Assembly (NCBI RefSeq): GCF_008831285.2
Contig: NC_045139.1
Coordinates: 3,418,704-3,482,703 of the forward strand
From: Nymphaea colorata
Lineage: Eukaryota > Streptophyta > Magnoliopsida > Nymphaeales > Nymphaeaceae
Direction of reading: 5' to 3'
Length of the DNA: 64,000 nt
Shown: positions 1 through 9,711 of the stretch, one piece after another
How positions within the stretch are numbered: position 1 is the stretch's first letter
How the letters are laid out: the number at the start of each line of letters is the position of its first letter
Notes under the pieces: model-generated
The model's input: the letters and a program-made list of their open reading frames with translations, nothing else
Databases searched by the model: none
Told to the model about the DNA's origin: nothing
Position numbers and translations under genes: made by a program

Positions 1-363
1 ATCAGGAAGGTCCATGAGCCTGTGTTGGCATACTCGTTCCTGTATCGTTCGGGTACTTAAGTGGGTATTTGGACACACTTGGGTATTTTTATATTGAAAC
101 TGCTTAATTTTATAGATTAAAACTGCTTAATTTTATTTAATGTATTCTTTTTCTGACTCAGTTTTTATTATGTTGTTTAGAGTTATTGTTCAATGTCCAT
201 TAATATGTAAAATTTTTATTTATATCACTTGTTTATTTTAATGTTGCTCTTTTTTTTTTGCATATATATATATATATATATTCTTTTGCAATCTGATTTT
301 TTTCACATAAAAAATTCATATTTCAGATTTTCATTGAATGTACTCATATTATTGATTACGCAG
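1..363 (+). other. Intron 6 (3' part) of a TNL gene entering from the left
   Basis: This stretch aligns by eye with intron 6 of TNL-1 (about 11855-12795) and of TNL-2 (about 27940-28881), including a shared block about a tgg-cat-act-cgt-tcc phrase and an AT run before the acceptor. It ends in a pyrimidine-poor but clear CAG acceptor at 361-363. The LRR, NB-ARC and TIR exons of this gene must lie left of the window. Confidence 0.7.
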
Positions 364-837
364 GAAGCAGCCTTTGATGATCTCCAGGCATTTAGCATCG
401 GTTCGGCAGCAAGCAGATCGGACGGGGACTGTGTGGATCCAATATCTCTTCCGTTTCCGAGGGGAGGGTGCATGAGGAACGAGCACCTGCAACTTGAAAA
501 AATGGACGTTTTTGTTTGGAAAAATTTAGAGTCTGAAACAATGTATCTTGGGGACAGAGTCCAAGAAGACGATAGCGTGCTAAATGTTGGTGTAGCTGTA
601 GGGTCATGTCTCTTTCCAGCTGCTCGGCCCCAGATGGCCCTACGATTAAGGGCCTCACAGTTAAGGGAGGACTCTCAAGGCCGTTATCGTAAGCGCTCGT
701 ACACAGTCAGGTTCGGGAAGGGCGATGAGATAAATAGGCGCTTGAGGGTGGAGGCAACAAGTGTCCCAATCCTACACATATCTTGCCAAGACCGAACGGT
801 CCTTGTGATGGAAGCTGCAGTATGGATTCACACTTGA
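364..837 (+). CDS. Terminal (post-LRR) exon of a TNL gene, 5' part outside the window
   Basis: The exon begins after the CAG at 361-363 in phase 0 with EAAFDDLQAFSIG and runs 157 codons to a TGA at 835-837. The same exon closes TNL-1, TNL-2 and TNL-3. It carries the family marks ISLPFPRGG, DDSVLNVGVAV and an FGKGDEIN block near the end. By position it is a post-LRR domain of the kind that follows LRRs in many plant TNLs (C-JID/PL-like); that assignment is inference, since I see no diagnostic motif. Function would be in ligand sensing or autoinhibition with the preceding LRRs. The frame is open, so the parent gene may be functional, but only this exon is visible. Confidence 0.75.
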   Translation, partial: EAAFDDLQAFSIGSAASRSDGDCVDPISLPFPRGGCMRNEHLQLEKMDVFVWKNLESETMYLGDRVQEDDSVLNVGVAVGSCLFPAARPQMALRLRASQLREDSQGRYRKRSYTVRFGKGDEINRRLRVEATSVPILHISCQDRTVLVMEAAVWIHT

Positions 838-1111
838 ATCTGTTGTATCCTTTAAATATTTACTCTCTTTTTTTTAATGACACCGAGTAGAAGCGCCTGC
901 CAGTTTTGATGGCACCAAAAGTTCCATAATGTTACTAGTTCCTTTCCATCACCATCATATACATCTTATTTTTTCTCTTATTTGATTGATGACCTGAAAT
1001 CAAGAATATCCTTACGACATTACAACTTAGGTTCCACCAGCTGATGCCTCTAGACTCCTAGGTTGCATTTTTTATAGACTTTGTTCTGAGTTCAGAGACC
1101 GATTTTTAGAA
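838..1111 (+). other. 3' flank of the left-edge TNL gene
   Basis: Directly after the stop, this stretch matches the sequence after TNL-1 (13500-13590), including a T-run and a shared aatgacaccgag block. It is probably 3' UTR or terminator-proximal DNA. No ORF of interest. Confidence 0.5.
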
Positions 1112-1331
1112 ACCGTTCATACACAGCCACGTTGTGGAAGGATCGTTTATACGCACCATGTTTGGGAAGGACAGTTATTGGCGTTCACACACAGGCAGGT
1201 TTGGGAAGGACGATGAGATAAATAAGCGCTTGAGGGGAGAGGCAACAAGTGCCACTGTGTTCGGCTTACACATATCTTGCCATGACCCAACGTTCTGGAT
1301 GGTGCAAGCAAACATATCTTTTCGCACTTGA
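1112..1331 (+). pseudogene. Partial duplicate of a TNL terminal exon
   Basis: The 3' half of the terminal post-LRR exon is repeated here. The open part encodes RSHTGRFGKDDEIN, then a tail matching the last ~45 residues of the TNL-2 terminal exon (HISCHDPTFWMVQANISF) and a TGA at 1329-1331. Upstream of it, 1112-1190 shows two degenerate repeats of the same RSYTGRFGKD-type unit that is expanded in TNL-1. No splice acceptor or start of its own is evident, so it is a fragment rather than a gene. Confidence 0.7.
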
Positions 1332-1846
1332 ACTTGTTCCTTGTATTATTTAAATATTACCATTTTTTTTTAATGACACTGTGTTCGGCTTATCTGCAAT
1401 TTTTTCTCTGAAAAATAACATGCTTACTTCTGTTGGGAAATGTTGGATGAGCATCTAAGAAATTAGCGCTCCTATTGTCACAGCCTTCAAATCCAAAGTC
1501 CAGATAAAAGAGAAGTGAGTCAAGCTGCCTCATTTGCTGCAGATCTTGATGTAAGGCCACCTTGGTACCTTGCCCAGCCTTTTTTTTTGGGGAGGATTGG
1601 TCATCAAGTTTTAGTTTAATACAAACCATTGGTTCCTTTCCCCATATCAGAAAAACACATGTAAGTGTTAAAATTGCCTGATATAATGCATTGCCCTTTC
1701 CTAATTTGGAATAATTAAAAAAGCAAACGCCATTAGAACTCCGATTCAACCCAATATTTTGGGTGAGTCCCAAGGGCTGGATGATGCTTATGGGTCAAAA
1801 GAGAAAACAGGGATCTGAGAATCGCGGAAGCAGGGGAAGCCGGTGC
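1332..1846 (+). other. TNL 3'-flanking sequence, duplicated at 29344-30035
   Basis: This segment aligns with the DNA just after the TNL-2 stop codon, with an internal deletion of roughly 170 bases. The last shared block is a gaatcgcggaagcagggg phrase near 1820. Alignment breaks at about 1847, which marks a recombination joint. I see no coding potential on either strand; the long minus-strand ORF here is fortuitous. Confidence 0.55.
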
Positions 1847-2012
1847 ATACGCAAATATTTATTTGAGGTATTCTCTCTCTCTCTCGCACACATGCGTGCA
1901 TGCCTATGCCACATGCTTAGTTGATGTGGTATTTTTGTTTTACATTTTTCTGTTGGCAATTCAGAATGTGGCGTTTAGAGAATGGGATGAACTCAACTTC
2001 GTTTGAGCATCC
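1847..2012 (+). pseudogene. Relic of TNL exon 4 end, intron 4 and exon 5 start
   Basis: The sequence joins abruptly to a piece matching the last bases of exon 4 (atttatttgag, about 1857-1867), a CT-rich intron like intron 4 of TNL-1 and TNL-2, and then a CAG acceptor followed by codons for NVAFREWDELN (about 1967-2003), the first residues of exon 5. Homology stops after about 2012. It is debris of another TNL copy, not a gene. Confidence 0.65.
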
Positions 2013-2717
2013 AACGGCGTGTTGGAACCGTAGTTGATAAACCCGTAAATCGGGGCACGGATCGGTAGCCAATCGGGTCACTTATTGACTCGTCCGAGTT
2101 AAGTCTTTTATTTTATTTTGGCGGTTTTCAAAAAAGGAAAAATTTGGAGTCTTCAGTCTTTTAAACATTTACTAGAAACGAAATTTTAAAGACTTTCTTT
2201 TGTCGTTTTGAAAGTATTTGTACAAAAATAATTTGTTACTGACGCATCATTACATTTTATTTACATGCTATCACAATGTACTTTTTTAAAAGCTCTCTTG
2301 GTTTCTCGTTACATGCTTTCATAGTGTACTCTTTTTTTGAAAGCACTCTTTTCTCTCTCTCGAGAGAGATAGACGAAGGGAGAGATTGACTTTTACAGTC
2401 GTTGACTGTCCGAGCTAGGTCTTTTTATTTTGACGGGTTTTAAATAAGGATATTTTGAAAAATCAGGTTTAATAAAACTAAAATGTTGAAAACTTTCTTT
2501 TGGTTTTCAAAGTATATGTAAGAAAATTTCTTATTAACTCATCACTGGTTTACCACAAATAAAAATCCGTGAATAAAATGATAAAGGGAAAAATATGCGA
2601 AAAATCAAGTTCTTTTTTGTTTTTTTTAAACGGTATGTTTTTAAAAGTTTTAGACGACTAATTTATTTATCATGTCTTCTTGCATTTTTTTGAAAAAAAG
2701 CGTTTTTTGTGACTATA
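2013..2717. other. Intergenic DNA, no gene recognised
   Basis: AT-rich sequence with two similar stretches (about 2095-2230 and 2405-2545, sharing gac-ggg-ttt-taaa and aaaactttcttttgg phrases) that look like an old partial duplication. There is a short CT-rich palindrome near 2350-2375. Nothing coding is supported. Confidence 0.4.
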
Positions 2718-2838
2718 TTGTCAACACAGCAAAGTTCATGAACAAATAAAAATATGTTGTGATAGTTGGAATGATCATGAAAAGCTATTCTTCTTGGATA
2801 TTTAATGCCTTCTTGCCAACAAAAGTTCAGAGTCAAAG
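2718..2838 (+). pseudogene. Relic of TNL NB-ARC domain (ARC region)
   Basis: About 120 bases match TNL-1 6768-6888. The encoded remnant reads roughly VHEQIKICCDSWNDHEKLF then FLDI-stop-CLLANKSSE, corresponding to EVHEKLRICYDSLKWNERYIFLDIACLLVGKSSE in the intact gene. It contains an in-frame TAA and lacks the P-loop, GLPL and MHD motifs. The surrounding sequence is unrelated, so this is an isolated scrap. Confidence 0.75.
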
Positions 2839-3998
2839 GAAGCCAAGCCCTTGCATGCAGCATGAAATGAATTCTGATCGCAGACAAAGTCTTTTCAAAT
2901 GTTTATGCAGATGAAAACCTTGATACGTATTGGGTTTCACATGTCAGTGGATGCACTTCAGTAATTTCTGATCCCCTGAATTGGTATAATATGTGAACTT
3001 AAGAATTGGGTCGTCATAAGATTAAGCATCACGGCAAAGCACGGAGCCACGAATTCATGGCCATTCAAGTTTGCATGTACAAGAACACATTCTCCGCTAT
3101 GACTAATCTCTGCACAAGCCAAGGCATTCATAGGCTTGGGGAAAAGGGTACTAGCCCCGAAGTTTTACGCCTCCAAGGAGCAATGAGGTCTCTCAAACAC
3201 AGCTGCTGTTTTCCCCCGTCATGAGCAGAGGAAACACATTCCTTGCCCAACTACAGTTGCAACTTGGATCCGCATAAGAGCAGAACCACATAGTTACTAA
3301 CTAGTCATCTGTCAGCAAAATGGCTAACACAAACAGGCGATCGAAACAGACGTTACAGACACACAATTTTCAGTCAGAGCAAAAAGAGAGACCTTCTCTG
3401 CGTGAAACAGAACATACACATCCACTGTGATTCCCAACGTTCTTTCCCTGTGCACCGAACCTGAACCTGTTTACCTTGCAGGCCGTCTGGACCGCCTGTT
3501 CTGGTTAGTCTGAAGTAAAAGCCATGATTAAGTGTTTTTCGTGCGATTGTGTCAAAAAGTTTAAGTTCAATAGAAGCGATTGATTTTTCTAGTCTCAAGG
3601 AAAAGGCACTTGCAAGTGTCAGAATTACCTGAGAATTAAATGCATGACCTTTGCTAAATACCACTCTTCTCAGGTTAAAAATCAAGAAAGGAGAAATCAC
3701 CCAAGTGGCAGAAAACGTTAGAATTTTTTTCTCAAAACCTTTTACGGCACGCCATGGCTTATATAAATGTTCGAGGCACCTTTTATGGTGCCTGGAGTGG
3801 CGCTATTCCTTTAACTTTTTACAGAAGATTGTTGTTTGATTTTTTTTTATTTTCAAAGTACAGAAGATTGATGTTTGAAACAAAAACAGCCTACGAGCTC
3901 CCCCGCCCACCCCTTGTACCAACCCTATTGAACATGCTATTTGGAAGATAATTGAAGTCCCGTCAAACGCTTTAGTTTCCACCCGTCAATAGATAAAT
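2839..3998. other. Intergenic DNA with weak TNL 3'-flank similarity
   Basis: About 3545-3745 aligns weakly with 29620-29830, the flank after TNL-2 (shared phrases around gtgtcagaattacctg and ttttctcaaaacctttt). The rest is unassigned. A 72-codon ORF at 3006-3224 resembles nothing I know and has no supporting structure. Confidence 0.4.
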
Positions 3999-4899
3999 AC
4001 GAAGAGATAAGGATCGTACAATCCTACCTAAGGAAAAACGAGAAGTTTCCTGCCACTTTCTTTTTTTTTTTAATGAATTAACATTAAAAAATTATTCCGT
4101 TGTCATTGTGCAATTAAATTTTTCAAGAAGTTGTAGTTATCCTATCCTTTTATCAATGTCTGTCCTGATCCGATCATATGGTCAGAAACTCCACATCTTG
4201 TTTCTTTTCTATAGATTTTAAAATTTTTTTGTGTAATGACACTCTTATGTTGAAGTGGACTGATGAATAACATAGCTTATTGGTCGTTTGATGTGCTGAA
4301 AACGAGAAGGAAAAGCTTACCTGTTGGGTTCCTAAAATTTTGGGGGAGAAATTGGGGTTTTTGTGAGGACAAAAGAGAGAGAGAGAGAAATCTACTGATT
4401 TGGTAGTGAATTTTTGGAGGTCTTTTTGGTGTGTAAACCTTTCCAACAAAGTACGCTTCAAAAACTTATTCCACTCGTCAAATGCCCTGTTCATGGCATT
4501 TATTGCCTTAGTTTCACGAAAATATTTCATGTCTCACGGGAGATAAATTTTTTGTTAAAATTGAGAGCTCAAAGCTTCTTTTAAATTCTGAAATGCAACA
4601 TGCTGCATTGTGGAATGGAAATTGAAATTTCTTTTAGAAAATGTAACTTAAAAAGATGTCAACACCTTATCAAACTTTAAGAGGACTTGTCTTAATAAAT
4701 TATAAGATAATTGGCTAAGAAGCATCACATGAAATGGACGAAAAAACTAAAAAAATGATAAAAAAAAAAGGAAAAGCCAGTGGAAGCCGCTCTCGAAAAC
4801 AAGCCGGCAAAGAGGAAAGTTCCCTGTCCCCTTTCTTCATAAAATGACTCCATCCACTGTTGTTGCATCTAAGCAGAGCAGGAGCTTTCGATTGAAAAG
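3999..4899 (+). repeat. 5' flank of TNL-1, duplicated upstream of TNL-2
   Basis: This block aligns with 20476-21359, starting at an acgaagagataaggatcg phrase in both, with small indels and scattered substitutions. It includes a leader-like block near 4840-4895 that is also recognisable before TNL-3 (49410-49463) and the decayed copy (33055-33101). It probably holds the promoter and 5' UTR. I cannot place a TATA box or transcription start with confidence. Confidence 0.65.
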
Positions 4900-4909
4900 A
4901 TGGCGTTAA
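4844..4909 (+). promoter_or_regulatory. Upstream ORF overlapping the TNL-1 start codon
   Basis: An ATG at 4844 opens a 21-codon ORF beginning MTPSTVVASKQ that ends in TAA at 4907-4909, overlapping the main ATG at 4900 in a different frame. The same upstream ATG precedes TNL-2 (21304) and TNL-3 (49414), also two bases out of frame with the ancestral main start. If this region is in the mRNA, it would reduce initiation at the main ATG. Transcription of it is not shown by the sequence. Confidence 0.35.
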
Positions 4910-5410
4910 TGCAGAGCAATAAGGCAGGGCCTTCTAAGTCGCCCTTACACAGGAATTTCCATGGCCGCTTCGAGTACGATGTCTTCTTGAGCTATCGAGG
5001 AGAAGATACCCGCAAGAACTTCGCCGGACTTTTCCGTCATATCCTTGATCAGAAAGGCATACACGCCTTCTTTGACGACTTAGATTTGCAGAAGGGGGAG
5101 AAAATTGAGGAGATATTGGAGGCAATAAGCAGGTCCAGGTTCTTGGTTCCCATCTTCTCCCAGAACTATGCTGAATCTAAGTGGTAGAAGTTGCCAAGAT
5201 GGTAGAATGTCGTAAGGATGGTGGGCAAGAGAGGCTTATCGTTCCTGTCTTTTTTGACGTCAATCCGAAGGACGTCCGACACCAGAGCGGCCCATTCAAG
5301 GCCGCCTTTTTGAAGCACAAGAAGGAAAGAAGGGAAGAGGTAGATGGATGGAAGCGCGCGCTGGAATACGTTGGAGGAATTTCCGGCTATGATCTCAAAG
5401 CCTACAATGG
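4900..5410 (+). pseudogene. TNL-1 exon 1: TIR domain, frameshifted
   Basis: The ATG at 4900 matches the TNL-3 start (MAL-QSNKAGPS). TIR motifs YDVFLSYRGEDTR, GIHAFFDD and VPIFSQNYAESKW are present, then the 7-bp deletion. The remainder (EVAKMVECRKDGGQERL to GGISGYDLKAYNG) is intact in another frame to the GT donor at 5411-5412. Intact exon 1 is 518 bases from this ATG; here it is 511. Confidence 0.9.
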
Positions 5411-5995
5411 GTGATTCACGCCTCTCTCACCTTTTCCAATTTTCACTGTTTTAACACCTAATTTTTCCTTTATTCGATACAAATTCTAAAGCAGAGTGTC
5501 TGGAAGAGCATTAGGAAGTGATGGATGCATCGGATTAGACAGATTAAATACAAATTGCTCAATGCTAAATTTGTTCTGGAAATACAACTGTTATTTTCTA
5601 TTCTTTCTTTCCGAGAAAGTCCACTAGTTTTCCATCCATTCTGTCGGAAGCAAATGTTCACTGTGAGCCACAAATAGTACTGGCATGAAATTATATTTCT
5701 ATAATTCGATGAATTATAGAAATAATTCATTTATTAGGCACGTTACTGAACCCATATGTTCTGCTCCTCATAGTCTTGTGAAGGGTATTTCTAATCATTT
5801 TTCAAAAGTTAGACCATTTAGAGAAACTATACTTTTTGCCAATCCCTTTTTTACCATTATAGGGGTGTTTTACCTTTAATAGCTGTGAGATTTTTTTGGT
5901 GAACCTTCCTGGGTTGACTAAGCCTGTGATTCCCCTGATGAAGTTTTTCTTCCCAAACATAAATCAAGTTACTTTCTTTTAATTTTCTTTTGCAG
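5411..5995 (+). other. TNL-1 intron 1
   Basis: GT at 5411 and a TTTTGCAG acceptor ending at 5995. It is apparently identical to intron 1 of TNL-2 (21878-22462); the short intronic ORFs on both strands translate identically. It contains no gene. Confidence 0.8.
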
Positions 5996-7109
5996 AAACC
6001 AAAGCGAACTTGTCAGTTCAATGGTTGAAAAGATTCAGACTGTTTTGGCATCGAAGATGCCCCTTGATCAGGAGGAAGAATATCTTGTTGGTCTTGACCG
6101 CCGTATAGAAAAGATGATGGAGCTTATGGACATCCAAGTAAAAGACGTCCGGATCATTGGAATCCATGGCGTCGGTGGCGTGGGGAAAACTACACTTGCC
6201 AAGGCCATCTATAATAAATGCCATCACAAGTTTCAGGCGAGTAGCTTCATTGAAAACGTAAGAGAGGTTTACAAATCTAAAGGACCAATGGAGCTCCAAA
6301 AGCAGCTTATTCAGGATTTTTCGCATGACAAACATAAAATAAATGAGAATATCTCAAGTAAAGCGGTCGGAATGATTAAACAAAAGGCTAGTAAGAAAAC
6401 TGTTCTTCTTGTTCTTGATGATGTCGATGATAAAAATCAGCTCGATGCTTTGGCTGGCAAGAGAGACTGGTTTCATCCAGGAAGTAGAATCATCGTCACT
6501 ACGAGGCAAGCGGAGATACTTAAATTTGCAGGTTTGCAGGATGATGCTGTTTATATGGTTGAGGAATTGGATGGGGAAGAATCGCTTCAGCTATTCAAAT
6601 ATCATGCATTTGGAGATCAAGAACCCCAAGAAAAGTATACCAAGTTATCCAAGGAAGTCGTATCAATTAGCAATGGGCTGCCATTAGTTGTCCAAGTGTT
6701 TGGTTCACTTTTTAAGACAGCCGAAACGCCAGAGGAATGTGACGAGTTGCTGAAAGACTTGAGATCACGTCGTCAAGTTAGCGAAGTTCATGAAAAATTA
6801 AGAATATGTTATGATAGTTTAAAATGGAATGAGCGGTACATCTTCTTGGATATTGCATGCCTTCTTGTCGGCAAAAGTTCAGAGGACGCCATCTATATGT
6901 GGGATGGTGACAATCTTTTGCCACACCTAGCTATAAGGAGCTTGCAAAATAGGTCCCTTATTAAGATTAACAAGGGAAAGTTTGAAATGCATGACCAAAT
7001 ACGAGACATGGGAAGAGAAATCGTTATGACAGAAAATCCTTCTCACCCTGAAAAGCGCAGCAGATTATGGTGTGAAGAAGACGTGGTGAAAGCTTTAACC
7101 AAGCTTCAG
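5996..7109 (+). CDS. TNL-1 exon 2: NB-ARC domain
   Basis: Open throughout. Motifs in order: P-loop GVGGVGKTT, kinase-2 LVLDDVDD (ending in D, as in TNLs), RNBS-B GSRIIVTTR, GLPL in SNGLPLVVQVFG, and MHD in FEMHDQIRDMG. It is the ADP/ATP switch of the receptor. The translation is identical to TNL-2 exon 2 over 363 residues and also in two shadow frames, so the DNA itself is essentially identical. Donor is CAG|GTAAAT. An in-frame ATG at 6021 could start a TIR-less product. Confidence 0.9.
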
Positions 7110-8776
7110 GTAAATTAAGACTTGATCTGATCAATTTCTCTTTCTCTAAAGATCATCAGTGATTCGATTTGATATTTATTATTTAGTATTTTTGGTCGAT
7201 GCACAACTGATTCGTCAGCGAATCGACTGATTCGATTTATAAACTGATTTTTCACAACATGGGTCATAGCTCAAAGCAATTTTTATATTTTCAAAACAAT
7301 TTTTGTTCTTCAAAAGAATATGATCTTCTATCAGGCAAATCCATTTTTCGAAAGATTGCTCAAAAAGATGTTTTATTCTTTTTATTACTTTCAGTAAGCT
7401 GATCAGTAAGTACGTGATGTGGCTTTCAAATTGCAATTTTTGTAACGCTATGATGGCAATAGAGCATGAATACATGAATTCCTTTACATTAAAAACATCT
7501 GGTAAGATGGCAAGATCAAATTGAATACTTGTAGTATATCTGCTCACGAGAAGTTTACCCACAAGACAAACCTCGGTTTGTCAAAAGCATACAAGTTCGA
7601 GAAAAGAAAAAATATTGAAAAAAAAAACTTAACGAAAAATAAAAATGATGTCTACATAAAATAACAGCCTGTCCGTGATTTAGAAATAAAAATAAAATAA
7701 AAAATTAGTCACAAATAACAAATTATGATAATAAAAAATATAATAAATTGTGGTAAAAAAATATCGTGCTCTATATTATGAAAAGATCGTTAAAGATAAA
7801 ATGATTACTTCGTCAAAGCAAACAAACTTTAAAAATAAAGAACAAGGGTAGGAAATGGAAAAAGTATTGAAAAGCCTTGATCAATATTAAAATGGATACC
7901 TGATGTTATTCAAAACACAAATCCATTTTTCAATTAGAAAATATATGATCTATATTATGAAAATACCATTATTCATTAATTTTAATAAAGTCTACCGCAT
8001 ATTTCACTATTTTATTTTGGGTGATGCTGACATAAACATATGAAACTAATTAGGCTATAGTGAAAGGAAAATTATTAATTATGACCTTTTACAAGCTTTT
8101 GTTTCCAGGGGCATAACATAGTTCGTCGGCTTGGAGGGTTGGTGAAAGCCTGATAGTCATTTTGATTCCTATGGGTACTACACTTCGGCACTACAAATAG
8201 TACATACACAACATTTTAGTTGATGGGCCATATACAACTTCACGCTCTCTCTCTCTCAAAAATGCTGTTTAAACCAAATAAGTGACATTGAAGAAGGGGT
8301 TCAAACAACATGCAAGGTATATGCAAGGTATAATTAAGGACCTGAGTGGGGAAATATAGATAAAGTGAAAGGGTAAGGAAAGAAACTCAATCACTTTTTT
8401 TTAGTAAAAGACGGGAAAAAAAGTGCTTGGTCAGCACATTTGGTCTATCTCAGAGGTGTACGTAACACAAAATAAGTTAACTGGAAGACTAGTAAAACAA
8501 TTTGTGCTGCTATCCTATTTTCCAAGGTTTGACTTGAATTGGGTTTCACCTTGGAACGTGATGCTCATATCTGTTCTGCCCCTTTTGTTTAGCAATCAAA
8601 CTGTACCTTAAGGTCCTTCGAATGATGAGTTTCGATTCCCTTCCAGTTATAATAGATCTTCAGCTGCTTTTACGTGATTTTCTCCAGTCTCACTTTAATG
8701 GATTTTCTTCATGAACAAATTGCTGGAGGGTAAAATATGTCACAAGCAAATATAATATAATTGGTCATGATTCCAG
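7110..8776 (+). other. TNL-1 intron 2
   Basis: A 1667-base intron ending in GATTCCAG. Identity with TNL-2 intron 2 holds to about 7242 and then falls off through many substitutions and indels. It is AT-rich, with no gene or element recognised. Confidence 0.75.
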
Positions 8777-9631
8777 GGAAACAAGATTCAAGGCATCCTT
8801 CTCGACTCACGTGAGGAAAGCAAGGCTAAATTGAGCACTGAAGCCTTTGAATTGATGTCCGAAATTAGAATACTACTTATCAACTCGGCCAACTTCAGTT
8901 ATTCTGAATTTCAGCATCTTCCTACAAGTTTGAAATGGTTAGAATGGAAAGGTTGTCCCTTGCCAACATTTCCACTTGAAAGCAAGTTTAAAAGCATTGT
9001 GGTCCTTAACCTTTCTCGGAGTTTTATCAGCCAATTGTGGACTGAAACAGCAACATGGTCAAAGCTCAATATCCACGAAAGAGGTTTGCATTTGATTCAA
9101 TATATGTATAGTAGTTGGCACTCTAATATAATGTTTAACATTCAAGAGTGTTGCTTATTGACTAACATTCATACACCATTTTGCCTGTTGTTTGATGGAC
9201 TCAAAGTTCTTGACCTCTCCTGCTGTGGTTGTCTCAATGTCACTTCCAATTTTACTATGGCACCAAATCTGGAGAAGCTTATACTTGATGAATGTTACAT
9301 GTTGAAGGAAGTTGATGACTCCATTGGATCTCTAAAAAAGTTGGTCTTTCTCAGCATAAGGGAGTGTGTGTCTCTGGAGAAACTACCCAGTGAAATATAT
9401 GGGTTGAGTTCTCTTGTAGTTTTCAACCTTGAAGGATGCAGCAATCTTGTCGCTTTTCCACAATTTCCACCAACAAATTCCATTATTGGCTTTCCGAAAC
9501 TTGAGCAGCTCATCTTGCGAGATTGCCAAAGCCTTGAAGTTCTACCTGACCTTCACAAGTTTCAGTCTTTAAGAAGCCTGCACATAGATGGCTGCCAATG
9601 TCTTGACCACAGAAGGAAACATTTATTTGAG
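8777..9631 (+). CDS. TNL-1 exons 3 and 4 with intron 3 read through: first LRR block
   Basis: Starts GNKIQGILL, then STEAFELM and the first LRRs, with SLKWLEWKGCPL typical of TNL linker-LRR regions. In TNL-2 a 103-base intron separates exons 3 and 4. Here its acceptor CAG reads CTG (9185-9187), and one extra A in the 9061-9063 run lengthens exon 3 by a base. Exon 3, the former intron (9084-9187) and exon 4 form one open frame of 285 codons. It ends at the donor GAG|GTTCTC after a DHRRKHLFE sequence. Confidence 0.75.
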
Positions 9632-9711
9632 GTTCTCTCTTGTCTTTGTCTCTGTGTTTTTGTGTGTGTGTGAGGGGGATTTTTGTGTTTATGTTTCTGT
9701 TGCCAATTCAG

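Noticed and set aside
392-658. Antisense ORFs over the TNL exons, e.g. 392-658, 4934-5125, 6018-6335, 11402-11710 and 27503-27916
   Set aside because: They mirror the reading frame of strong sense exons and have no start context, domain or independent conservation.
5470-5879. Intronic ORFs in TNL-1 (5470-5730 minus, 5685-5879 plus), repeated exactly at 21937-22346
   Set aside because: They lie inside a spliced intron, and the duplication of the whole tract explains their identity. No domain is visible.
6169-6200. Possible miR482/2118 target site at the P-loop coding sequence
   Set aside because: The region is where that miRNA family targets NB-ARC genes, but the match to the usual target looks poor by eye. 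A target search with this species' own miRNAs would be needed.
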